NCBI GenBank assembly: GCA_963790525.1
Contig: CAWBOV010000006.1
Location: 496,001 to 560,000 of the forward strand
Length of the DNA stretch: 64,000 nt
DNA from: CAWBOV01 sp963790525
Lineage (GTDB): Bacteria > Actinomycetota > Actinomycetes > Mycobacteriales > Jatrophihabitantaceae
Direction: 5' to 3'
Shown: positions 17,238 through 28,087 of the stretch, piece after piece
Layout: every line of letters starts with the position of its first letter
How positions within the stretch are numbered: the stretch's first letter is position 1
Notes under the pieces: generated by a model
Databases searched by the model: none
What the model was told of the DNA's origin: nothing
What the model saw: the letters and a program-made list of their open reading frames with translations, nothing else
Position numbers and translations under genes: made by a program

Positions 17238-17671
17238 GCGCCGACGACGCGGCCGCCGCGCGGGTCTGGAGGAACCTGCGCGCGCTCGTGCTCGAGCGCA
17301 ACGACCGCCGCCGCGAGGTGTGCGACGCCCTCGGCATGGGCTTCATCCGGATCAAGGCCCTGCGCCGGCTGGCGGCGGAGCCGATGACGCTGCGTCACCT
17401 CGCCGATGCCCTCACCAGCGACGCCCCGTACACGACGGTGGTGGTCGACGACCTGGCCGAGCGTGGACTCGTCGTCCGGACGCCGCATCCGGAGGACGGC
17501 CGCGCGAAGCTGGTCTCTGTCACTCCCGCCGGCCGCGCGCAGGCGCGCCGCGCCGACAGGATCCTCAATCGGCCACCCGCCGTGCTCCTCGCACTTCCCG
17601 CCGAGGATCTCGCCGCACTCGACCGGATCGTGGCCGCACTGTCCGACGACGGGCAGCCGGCGGACGACTAG
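17234..17671 (+). CDS. MarR-family transcriptional regulator
   Basis: A 145-residue winged-helix protein. The helix-turn-helix covers MTLRHLADALTSDAPYTTVVVDDLAERGLVV, and the wing carries the diagnostic MarR DGRAKLVSVTPAGR sequence. It likely represses the upstream transporter and perhaps the divergent PPOX gene through the palindrome at 15728-15745, being released by a substrate of the pump. The ATG at 17234 overlaps the transporter stop, so regulator and pump are co-translated, giving autoregulation. Confidence 0.92.
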   Translation: MSADDAAAARVWRNLRALVLERNDRRREVCDALGMGFIRIKALRRLAAEPMTLRHLADALTSDAPYTTVVVDDLAERGLVVRTPHPEDGRAKLVSVTPAGRAQARRADRILNRPPAVLLALPAEDLAALDRIVAALSDDGQPADD

Positions 17672-17716
17672 AACAGCCTGCTTGGCGCCGCCTGTCGCGT
17701 GTGCGACGCTGCGGGC

Positions 17717-18160
17717 ATGTCCGACCCCGTCGTCCACGCCCACCCGTTCGCCGAGCTCGATCCCGCGACGCTCTACGCGCTGGCCCAGTTGCGGGTGGAC
17801 GTGTTCGTCGTGGAGCAGGACTGCGCCTACCGCGAGCTCGACGGGCGCGACGTGGAGGCCTCTGCCTGGCACATCTGGACGGCGGACGGGAACGGACCCA
17901 CGTCATACCTGCGCGTGCTCGGCGATCCCGACGGCAGCGCCCGGATCGGCCGTGTCTGCACGCGCGCGGACGCACGCGGTGGCGGCCTGGCCGCACACCT
18001 GATGGCGCGCGCACTCGAGGTCGCCGCGCCGCGCCGGACGGTGCTCGACGCGCAGAGCCGGCTGGTCGGCTGGTACGAGCGCTTCGGTTTCCGCGCCGAG
18101 GGCGAGGAGTTCCTCGAGGACGGGATCGCCCACCGCCGGATGGTGCGGGCCGGCGAGTGA
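17717..18160 (+). CDS. GNAT family N-acetyltransferase, ElaA-like
   Basis: A 147-residue acetyl-CoA-dependent acyltransferase of the ElaA subgroup. The N-terminal LYALAQLRVDVFVVEQDCAYRELDGRD is the ElaA hallmark. It is followed by the acetyl-CoA pyrophosphate loop, here RADARGGGLAAHLM in place of the usual R-G-x-G-x-G/A, and then by WYERFGFRAEGEEFLEDGIAH. The acceptor is not known. The ATG at 17717 was chosen over an upstream GTG (17699) because ElaA proteins start here. It converges on the RDD gene with 3 bases between the stops. Confidence 0.9.
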   Translation: MSDPVVHAHPFAELDPATLYALAQLRVDVFVVEQDCAYRELDGRDVEASAWHIWTADGNGPTSYLRVLGDPDGSARIGRVCTRADARGGGLAAHLMARALEVAAPRRTVLDAQSRLVGWYERFGFRAEGEEFLEDGIAHRRMVRAGE

Positions 18161-18163
18161 CGA

Positions 18164-18937
18164 CTACTGCCGGTCGAACACCTTCGAGGGGTCGTAGAGC
18201 ACGACCGTCCCCGCGATGTGGTCGTGCAGCGACTTGTGCTCCTTGCCCGAGACGAAGAGGACGAAGGAGATCACCTCGGTGATGAGGCTCAGGATCCCCT
18301 CGACGAAACGGCCGATGATCTCGCGCAGCGCCATGTACCCGAAGCCGGCGCGCTGGCGCGTCTCCGGGCGGTAGACCCGCATCCCCAGCACCTGCAGCGC
18401 GGGAGTCTGCCCGCGGCCCCACACGACGAGCCCCCAGATGATGTAGCCGATGCCGAGCGTGATCACCGCCAGCGGGATGGCGAGGAAGAACGCGCCGATC
18501 CGCCTGCCCACGCTGGCCAGTTCCGTACCGACCGGGAGGACGAGGCCACTCTGCGGGTCGACGAACATGCCGGGGGGAGCGCCGCCGGGCGCCACCTGCC
18601 CGTAGCCGTAACCCGGCGACGGGGGCGGTGCGGATCCGTAGGGCTGGGCACCGTACGGCGGCTGCGAACCGTAGGGCGGCTGCGAGCCGTAAGGCGGAGG
18701 CGGCGGTGGGGAACCGTAGGGCGGTTGGGGCGAGCCGAACTGCGGCGGCTGGGGCGGCGGCGGGAAGGACGGGGGCTGCTGCGGTGGTGGAGGCGGGAAC
18801 GCGAACGGTTCCGGAGGGGGCGGCGGCGTCCCGAACTGTGGAGGCGGCGCGGAGGGGTCCGACCAGGGCGACGGCGGCTGAGCCGGCTCCTGGGAGCCCT
18901 CGGGCTTCTTGGCGAACGGGTCCTCGGGCTCGGTCAT
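18164..18937 (-). CDS. RDD-family membrane protein with proline-rich N-terminus
   Basis: A 257-residue protein. Residues 1-110 are low-complexity Pro/Gly/Tyr/Gln, including near-exact tandem PPYGSQ units at about 18655-18700. A C-terminal RDD domain follows, with two or three membrane helices (IGAFFLAIPLAVITLGIGYIIWGLVVWG and EGILSLITEVISFVLF) and the conserved LGMRVYRPETRQRAGFGYMALREI segment. It ends with HDHIAGTVVLYDP, typical of RDD proteins. Roles proposed for RDD proteins include ion or osmolyte transport; the role here is unknown. The proline-rich cytoplasmic head is common in actinobacteria. Many CCG/CCC codons make this stretch prone to alignment artefacts. Confidence 0.88.
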   Translation of the reverse strand: MTEPEDPFAKKPEGSQEPAQPPSPWSDPSAPPPQFGTPPPPPEPFAFPPPPPQQPPSFPPPPQPPQFGSPQPPYGSPPPPPPYGSQPPYGSQPPYGAQPYGSAPPPSPGYGYGQVAPGGAPPGMFVDPQSGLVLPVGTELASVGRRIGAFFLAIPLAVITLGIGYIIWGLVVWGRGQTPALQVLGMRVYRPETRQRAGFGYMALREIIGRFVEGILSLITEVISFVLFVSGKEHKSLHDHIAGTVVLYDPSKVFDRQ

Positions 18938-19043
18938 GTCGCAGCTCCTCGACGACGGGGGCAGGACCTCGGACGATACCTCCACACGGGTCGATCCGGG
19001 CGTCATAGGACACGCGGTGCGCCGCGCCGTAGTCTCGGCAGGC

Positions 19044-20275
19044 GTGAACCCCTCCGCAGCCGGCACCGGCGATCTGATCATCCGCGACGTGGCCGTGTTC
19101 GACGGTGTCTCAGCCGAGCTCGTCGACGGCCCGGTGCACGTGCGCGCGGGCCGGATCGTCCACGTCGGACCGGACGGCCGCGGGACCCCTCCGGAGCCGC
19201 GGTCCTCGACGGCGGCGGTGGCACGGTGCTGCCGGGACTGATCGACGCCCACTGCCACGCCTACGGCATCAGCCTGGACATGCTGGTCGGCGAGTCGCAG
19301 CCCGCTCAGCTACGTCGCGCTGGCGGCGGCCCGGCGGCTCGGGCGCGCGCTGGCGCCGCGGATTCACCACCGTCCGTGACCCGGCCGGCGGCGACGCCGG
19401 CCTGGCCAGGGCGATCGCCGAGGGGCTGCTCGCCTCGCCGCGCTACCTGTGGACCGGGCCGGCGCTGAGCCAGACCGGCGGGCACGGCGATCCCGCGTGC
19501 CGGTGACAGCGACATCTGCGGCTGCCGCGCGTCACTGCGTGCGAGGTGGTCGACGGGGTCGACGACCTGCGGCGTGGCCGTCCGGGACCGGTTCCGGCGC
19601 GGCGCGCACGCGATCAAGATCATGACCTCGGGCGGCGTGGTGTCGCTGACCGACCCGATCCGCGTGCCCGCAGTACTCGGCCGAGGAGATCCGGGCGGTG
19701 ACCGACGAGGCGAGCCCGGCGGGGCAGCTACGTCGCCGCGCACGCCTACTCGCCCGAGGCGATCCGGCACTCGATCGACAACGGCGTGCGCAGCGATCGA
19801 GCACGGCAACCTGCTCGACGCCGAGACCGCGGAGCTGATGGCCGCGGCCGGCGCCTTCCTGGTGCCGACCCTGGCCGACCTACGACGCGATGAACCGCCG
19901 CGGCGACGCGATCGGGATGGCGGCGGTGTCCCGGCAGAAGAACCCGGAGGTGCTGGACTCCGGGCAGCAGGCGGTCGAACTGCGCGCGCGCCGCCGGCGT
20001 CCGGGTCGGCTTCGGCACGGACCTGATGGGTGTACTCGAGGACGAGCAGCTGAGCGGGTCTGCGGCTGCAGGCCGAGGTGGACGGCGTCCTCGAGACCCT
20101 GCGCTCGGCGACCTCGGTGAACGCCGAGCTGATCGGCCGCGACGACCTCGGGCGGATCGCGCCGGGCGCGGGCGCCGACTTCGTGCTGCTCGACGGGAAC
20201 CCGTTAGACACGCCGGAGCTGCTCTGGGCGGCGACCGGCCGGACCGTGGTCCAGGCGGGAGTCGTGGTGCGGTGA
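19044..20275 (+). pseudogene. metal-dependent amidohydrolase (imidazolonepropionase-like), frame broken at about ten sites
   Basis: Joining three frames gives a complete protein of about 405 residues. The start is GDLIIRDVAVFDG, then the metal-binding LPGLIDAHCHAYG, GFTTVRDPAGGD with the RD motif, GGHGD, HAIKIMTSGGVVS (carboxylated Lys), YVAAHAYS with the His ligand, SIEHGNLLD with the second His, and VGFGTDLMG with the Asp ligand. It ends GADFVLLDGNPL. Frame changes fall near 19190, 19305, 19365, 19490, 19545, 19580, 19670, 19715, 19795, 19880, 19990 and 20058, mostly single-base gains. All catalytic residues survive, so sequence error is more likely than decay. Members hydrolyse cyclic amides or prolidase-type substrates; the specific substrate is unknown. 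Confidence 0.8.
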
Positions 20276-20529
20276 CCGTCGCGGAGCCGGCAGAACAGCG
20301 CGTGGACGACGACAGCCACGGCTACTGCCAGGACGGCCGTCTCGGCGGCGATGGCGGGGGCGAACACGGCCGGCCACGTCCACGAGTCGACGCCGACGAG
20401 GCGGAAGGCGATGCAGGCGAACTGGGCGCAGATGAGGACCTTGGTCGCGGCGAGCACGGCGGTGACCGTCGGCGAGGGACTCGGCTCGTTCCGCACGGTG
20501 GCGGTCGTTCGTGACGATGCCTGGCTCAT
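20276..20529 (-). CDS. small hypothetical membrane protein, 3' end unclear
   Basis: The ATG at 20529 opens a frame of at least 84 codons. It has a polar N-terminus (SSRTTATVRNEPSPSP) and two hydrophobic segments (VLAATKVLICAQFACIAFRL and PAIAAETAVLAVAVAVVVHALF), ending in a basic CRLRDG. No family is recognised. The frame then runs on antisense through the amidohydrolase gene, which is implausible. A +1 or -2 shift near 20285 would reach a TAA at 20204. It lies upstream of nothing obvious on its strand. It is included because the two-helix pattern is coherent and the opposite strand is not protein-like here. Confidence 0.45.
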
Positions 20530-20661
20530 GTGACTGTCCGGGGGTGTGAGGCGGCGTGGGCACCGGGATCCTGCGTCGACTGCCCGCTTCCGCCCTGCGG
20601 CGTCGACGTCCAGTCGTGACCTCGGTCGTTACGTCCCCCCTACGGAACATCTTCAGGGTAG

Positions 20662-20684
20662 GTGACGATCATGTATTTCGTCAC
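20662..20684. promoter_or_regulatory. inverted repeat in the 240-base gap upstream of the small membrane protein
   Basis: GTGACGA (20662-20668) and TCGTCAC (20678-20684) are perfect inverted arms around a 9-base AT-rich centre. Flanking G on the left and ACC on the right extend the symmetry imperfectly. It lies between the end of the MBL gene and the start of the small membrane protein, both on the minus strand. It could be an operator for the latter or a terminator for the former; no U-tract is present. I see nothing else in 20530-20770. Confidence 0.45.
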
Positions 20685-20770
20685 ACCGACGAGGGAGATT
20701 CACCGCGAGTTCACCCAGGTGCCGTTTGTTCGCCAGCGACCCCAACTGCCGCCGACCGTGCGGGCGTCGG

Positions 20771-21430
20771 CTACCAGCCCCGGGCCCGCCACTCGGCGAG
20801 GTGCGGGCGTTCGGCTCCGAGCGTGGTGTCCGCGCCGTGGCCCGGGTAGATCCACGTCTCGTCGGGCAGCCGGTCGAACAGGCGCGCGGAGACGTCGTCC
20901 AGCAGGGACGTGAAATCGGTCGGCGCCCAGGTCTTGCCCACTCCGCCCGGGAAGAGGCTGTCGCCGGTGAAGCAGTGGGGTGACCCCTCCGGATCGCGGT
21001 AGAGGACCGCGACGGAGCCGGGCGTGTGCCCGCGCAGGCCGATGATCTCGACGGTCGCGGCGCCGACGGTCACCGTGTCCCCGTCGTCGAGGCGCCGGTC
21101 CACGGGGATCGGCAGCTCGTCCGCGTCGGCCGCGCCGGCGAGGATCTCCGCGGAGGTGTCCTCGGCGAGCGCGGCCAGGCCCTGCCAATGGTCGCCGTGG
21201 CGGTGGGTGGTCAGGATCGTCTCGACCGGCGCGCCGTCGAGGCGGGCGAGTTCGCGCAACCGGTCGGGCTCGGCCGCGGCGTCGATGAGCAGCCCGGCCC
21301 CGGTCTCGGTGCACCGGAGCAGGTAGGCGTTGTTGTTCATCCCGCCGACGGCCAGCTTGGCGATCGTCAGGCCGGGGAGCCGGCGGACGTCCGCCGGCCC
21401 GCCCACGACGACCGCTCCGGTGTAGCTCAT
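20771..21430 (-). CDS. MBL-fold metallohydrolase, glyoxalase II-like
   Basis: A 219-residue metallo-beta-lactamase-fold hydrolase. The metal-binding motif is TTHRHGDHWQGL (H-x-H-x-D-H form), with later ligands in GLRGHTPGS, CFTGDSLFPGGVG and WIYPGHGADTTLG. The pattern matches small glyoxalase II/hydroxyacylglutathione-hydrolase-like enzymes that hydrolyse thioesters; in actinobacteria the thiol would be mycothiol rather than glutathione, so the substrate is open. The start ATG (21430) overlaps the stop of the upstream DUF4032 gene by 4 bases, so the two are translationally coupled. This pair next to uvrA is a recurrent actinobacterial arrangement as far as I recall. Confidence 0.9.
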   Translation of the reverse strand: MSYTGAVVVGGPADVRRLPGLTIAKLAVGGMNNNAYLLRCTETGAGLLIDAAAEPDRLRELARLDGAPVETILTTHRHGDHWQGLAALAEDTSAEILAGAADADELPIPVDRRLDDGDTVTVGAATVEIIGLRGHTPGSVAVLYRDPEGSPHCFTGDSLFPGGVGKTWAPTDFTSLLDDVSARLFDRLPDETWIYPGHGADTTLGAERPHLAEWRARGW

Positions 21431-22683
21431 GACGTCACCACGGGAATCTCCTCGGTCGGCGGGTCGGTCAGGACCTGCACCTTGGCGTCGGGCAGGAACT
21501 GGAGGACGTTGCGGACGTAGGAGTCCACCGCGGCGGACCGGCCCACGTCGTGGCCCTGGGCCTCGGACAGGAACCACCGATGTTCCAGGATCTCGTGGTA
21601 GAGCTCGGCGTCGGGGAGCTTGTTCCTGAGCTCGAAGGGCACCTGGTCCAGGACGTCGTAGAACCGTTCGTCCAGCCACCGGCGCGCGGCGAGGGTCTCG
21701 GAGATGTCGTGCCCCACGCCCTCGGCCCACTTGGCGCGGAACCGGGTCAGGTCCGCCAGAAGCCGGCGGGCCTGGTTGGGTTGCACGGTCAGGCCGGTCA
21801 GCGCGAAGAAGCGGCGCTGGTGGTGGCCGGGCTCCACGATCTGGGTCGCCAGGCGCAGCTTCCGCCCGCCCTCCTCGGAGTGGATCTCCATCTCCCCGAC
21901 GTCGAACCCGAGACCGTTGAGGCGGCGGATGCGCTGGTCGATCAGGTAGCTCTCGCCGGCGGACACGACCGAGTCGCTGCGGAGCTCGTGCCACAGGCCC
22001 TCGTAGCGGGGGACGAGCTCGTTGGCGGTCTCGATCGGGTCGATGTCGCTGGACAGCCACCCGGCGGCCTCGAGGTCGAAGAGTTCACCGGCGATGTTCT
22101 CCGTGGCGATCTGCAGGTCGTACTGCCGTTGCCCGCGGGTCAGCTGCGGGTGCATCTCCCCGGTCTCGGCGTCGACCAGGTAGGCCTGCAGCTCGCCCGC
22201 GTCGCGGCGGAACAGCGTGTTCGAGAGCGAGCAGTCGCCCCAGTAGAAGCCCGCGAGGTGCAGCCGCACGAACAGCTGGGCCAGCGCGTCGAGCAGCGAG
22301 GAGCGCAGGTCGGGGAGCGTGCGGCCGGTGAACAGCGAGCGGTAGGGGAGCGAAAAGGCCAGATGCTTGGTGATGAGCAGCCCGCCGAGCTCCTCGCCGT
22401 CGTCGTTGAGGCGGTCGACGACGGTGCCGAACGCTTCCACCACCGGTACTGAACTGGTCGCCAGGTCACGCAACAGGTGGTGCTCGCGGATGACGTAGCG
22501 CTCGCTCGCCTCCTTGATCGCGAAGATCTGCCCGTGGGCCCGGACGAAACGGACGACGTGCCGCGAGATTCCGCGGGGGACCTGCACGATCCGGGGGTCG
22601 TCCCATTCGGCCAGCGGCTCTCCGAAGGGCAGGTCGAGAAGCTCGGTGGCCACTCCGACAGTGGTCAAGGTGTAGTCGCCCAT
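21427..22683 (-). CDS. DUF4032 family protein (kinase-like fold)
   Basis: A 418-residue protein beginning MGDYTLTTVG. The first half resembles the lipopolysaccharide-kinase/kinase-like fold: FAIKEASERYVIREHHLLRDL (beta-3 Lys), GLLITKHLAFSLPYRSLF, then FYWGDCSLSNTLF in the catalytic-loop position (GD-x4-N) and YLVDAETGE in place of DFG. The second half (DUF4032 proper) includes NGLGFDVGEME and the C-terminal LEHRWFLSEAQGHDVG. The biochemical activity is not established. It is divergent from uvrA across 201 bases and overlaps the downstream MBL gene (ATGA). It may be a phosphotransferase; the catalytic residues look present. Confidence 0.85.
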   Translation of the reverse strand: MGDYTLTTVGVATELLDLPFGEPLAEWDDPRIVQVPRGISRHVVRFVRAHGQIFAIKEASERYVIREHHLLRDLATSSVPVVEAFGTVVDRLNDDGEELGGLLITKHLAFSLPYRSLFTGRTLPDLRSSLLDALAQLFVRLHLAGFYWGDCSLSNTLFRRDAGELQAYLVDAETGEMHPQLTRGQRQYDLQIATENIAGELFDLEAAGWLSSDIDPIETANELVPRYEGLWHELRSDSVVSAGESYLIDQRIRRLNGLGFDVGEMEIHSEEGGRKLRLATQIVEPGHHQRRFFALTGLTVQPNQARRLLADLTRFRAKWAEGVGHDISETLAARRWLDERFYDVLDQVPFELRNKLPDAELYHEILEHRWFLSEAQGHDVGRSAAVDSYVRNVLQFLPDAKVQVLTDPPTEEIPVVTS

Positions 22684-22884
22684 GGCAGCTCCAGGGTACG
22701 GGTCGTCCCGTGCGCGGCGTGCACTCCGGCCGGGGCGATTCGGGCCCGGTTCGCGTTGTCGGTGGCTGTCACTAGGCTCGTCGGAGGAGGGCCGTCGGGA
22801 CCCCTGGGGCGGAACAACCAGCTCGTCGGTCCGGTTGCTCCCGTGCCTGCCGTCTGCACAATCCGTCGCTGTGAAAGTAGAGCT

Positions 22885-25925
<3,041 letters not shown>

Positions 25926-25929
<4 letters not shown>

Positions 25930-26948
25930 CCTCGCCCGAGGCCTTCATCGCCGGCCTGCCCAAGGCAGAGCTCCATGTCCACCACGTCGGCTCGGCGGCG
26001 CCGGCGACGGTGGCCGCGCTGGCCGAGCGACATGCGGGTGACACGCCCGTGCCGGCGGACGTGGACCTGCTCGCGGACTACTTCACGTTCACCGACTTCG
26101 GCCACTTCATCACCGTGTACCTGTCGGTCGTGGACCTGATCCGCGACCCGCAGGATCTGTGGACGCTGACCTACGACGTCGCACTCGGGCTGGCGGCCCA
26201 GAACGTGCGCCACGCCGAGCTCACCATGACGCCGTATTCGTCCGTGGTCCGCGGCATCCCCGCCGAGGCGTACTGCGAGGCGATCGAGGACGCCCGGCGG
26301 CGGGCACAGGCCGATCTGGATCTGACGCTCAACTGGTGCTTCGACATCCCCGGCGAGGCGGGCCTGGAGGCCGCCGCGCTCACGCTCGACGTCGCCCTGC
26401 GGCAGCGCCCGGACGGGCTGGTGAGCTTCGGGCTCGGCGGCCCTGAGCGCGGCGTGACCCGGGACCAGTTCGCGCCGTACTTCGACCAGGCACGGGCGGC
26501 GGGCCTGCGCAGCGCCCCGCACGCGGGGGAGTCCACCGGTCCGGACACGATCTGGTCCGCGCTCCGGGATCTCGGCGCCGAGCGGATCGGCCACGGCATC
26601 GCCGCCGCCCAGGACCCGGAGTTGATGGCGCACCTGCGCGATCACGACATCGCGCTGGAGGTCTGCCCGACGTCGAACGTCTGCACCCGGTCCGTGCCGT
26701 CGCTGGCCGAACACCCGTTGCCGCAGCTGGTTGACGCCGGAACCCCGGTGACCATCAACTCCGACGACCCGCCGATGTTCTCGACCACGCTCAACGGTGA
26801 GTACGGGGTCGCCGCATCCCTGCTCGGCCTGGACCGGGCCGGGATCGCGGACCTCGCCCGGGCTGGCGTGCGGTATTCCTTCGCGTCGGAGGAGCGCAAG
26901 CGCGCGATCCTCGACGAGATCGACGCGTACACCGCCTCCGCCGACTAG
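25926..26948 (+). CDS. add: adenosine deaminase
   Basis: A 340-residue purine-salvage deaminase converting adenosine to inosine. The zinc site and catalytic residues are complete: LPKAELHVHHVGS (two His ligands), SAPHAGESTGP (His ligand and catalytic Glu), RIGHGIAAA (catalytic His) and INSDDPPMF (Asp pair). Length is standard. The related adenine deaminase or aminofutalosine deaminase cannot be fully excluded. The ATG at 25926 overlaps the uvrA stop by 4 bases, so it is translationally coupled to a DNA-repair gene, an uncommon neighbourhood for add. The 76-base gap to the convergent ydeI-like gene shows no clear terminator. Confidence 0.93.
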
Positions 26949-27024
26949 CTCTGCCGACCAGCTCCAATGCCGGCTCGGCCCGGCGGCTGCCTGCGCCCGC
27001 CACCTCACCCGACGTGGTGCCGCG

Positions 27025-27615
27025 TCAGAGCGAACGCTTCTGGGGGTGGATCGTCTCCCCGCGCTCGAGCATCGCCACGTACTCCGCGATCTTGCGAGCG
27101 CGGGTGTCGGCCCGCTTCACCGAGTTCAGCCGGAACGTCATGGCGAAGCGGTTCTGCTGGGTCAGGATCCCGAAGGTGGCCGCGGCCCGGGGGTTCGCGG
27201 CGATCGCGGCAGCCAGATCGTCGGGCACGTCGCTGGTCGCCTGCCGGTAGGCGGCATCCCACCGCCCGTCGGCCTTCGCCCGCTCCACCTCCGCCAGCCC
27301 GGCCGGTTGCATGCGCCCCTCCTCGGCGAGCCGGGCGACGTGGCCCACGTTGCGTTGCGACCACACGCTGCGCGAGCGGCGCGGCGTCCACCGTTGCCGG
27401 AACGTGCCATCCGTGCCGCCGCGGATCTGGCCGTCGATCCACCCGAAGCACAGCGCCTCGTCCAGCGCCTGGTCATAGGTCAGGGTGGTCGGTTCGGTCG
27501 TGCCCTTCTTGGCCAGCACGAGCCAGACGCCGGTGGGGTCGCCGTGGTGCTCGGCCAGCCAGTCGCGCCAGGCGGCGGCGTCGGCTACCAGGAGTTCGGG
27601 GAGTTCGTCGGCCAC
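27025..27615 (-). CDS. YdeI/OmpD-associated family protein
   Basis: A 196-residue protein. Family features are the central ALDEALCFGWIDGQIRGGTDGTFRQRWTPRR block, the helix RNVGHVARLAEEGRMQPAGLAEVERAKADGRW, and the C-terminal NRFAMTFRLNSVKRADTRARKI. The biochemical role is undefined; some members have been linked to bacteriocin protection. The start is a GTG at 27615, one base after the stop of the upstream DUF6314 gene, so the two form a small minus-strand operon. Confidence 0.88.
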   Translation of the reverse strand: MADELPELLVADAAAWRDWLAEHHGDPTGVWLVLAKKGTTEPTTLTYDQALDEALCFGWIDGQIRGGTDGTFRQRWTPRRSRSVWSQRNVGHVARLAEEGRMQPAGLAEVERAKADGRWDAAYRQATSDVPDDLAAAIAANPRAAATFGILTQQNRFAMTFRLNSVKRADTRARKIAEYVAMLERGETIHPQKRSL

Positions 27616-27616
27616 G

Positions 27617-28027
27617 TCAGGTCCGGTCCAGCCTGGTCAGCAGGCGCTGCTGCTTCCGGGGCCCCGTGACGTCCCACAGGATCCGCAGGCGCGTCCGGTC
27701 CCCGGTGACGAGGCCGCGGTAGACGTCGGCGCGGCACGGGTGCTCGACCATCCGGCCAGGCGCCCAGGGATGGAACGGGCGGCCGTCGGTGAAGGTCATC
27801 CACCATTGCCCGTCGATCAGGCGCGCGCGCAACTCGCGGGTGAAGGAGCCGGAGTAGTCCCCGATCGCCAGCGTGCCGCGTTCCTCCCAGCGCACCCCGT
27901 CGGAGGCGGTCGAGACGGTGAGCGTCCCCGTGGCCCTGCCCGAGGCTGCCGCCATGCGGTCGACGACCCGCCGCCGGAGCGACCACTCGCCGCACAGGTC
28001 GTCGGGGCTGACGGTGAGGTCCGGCAC
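27617..28027 (-). CDS. DUF6314-like protein
   Basis: A 136-residue beta-rich, lipocalin-like small protein. The visible pattern is LCGEWSLRRRVVDR, GTLTVSTASDGVRWEERGTL, FTRELRARLIDGQWWMTFTDGRPFHPW and CRADVYRGLVTG, ending RILWDVTGPRKQQRLLTRL. It matches actinobacterial proteins annotated DUF6314, from memory; no function is known. The start is a GTG at 28027. It is followed with a 1-base gap by the YdeI-like gene. Confidence 0.72.
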   Translation of the reverse strand: MPDLTVSPDDLCGEWSLRRRVVDRMAAASGRATGTLTVSTASDGVRWEERGTLAIGDYSGSFTRELRARLIDGQWWMTFTDGRPFHPWAPGRMVEHPCRADVYRGLVTGDRTRLRILWDVTGPRKQQRLLTRLDRT

Positions 28028-28087
28028 AGCTGCGAGGATACCGAGACGGCGCCAGGGGGCGGCGGCCCAGCGGTCATGGACGGGGAG

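Noticed and set aside
19306..20529. A 407-residue minus-strand protein over the amidohydrolase
   Set aside because: Only its first 85 or so residues are protein-like; the remainder is the antisense of clear amidohydrolase motifs.
22684..22884. LexA/SOS box upstream of uvrA (and at uvrB, uvrC)
   Set aside because: Only isolated GAAC or GTTC half-sites were seen; no GAAC-N4-GTTC type dyad.
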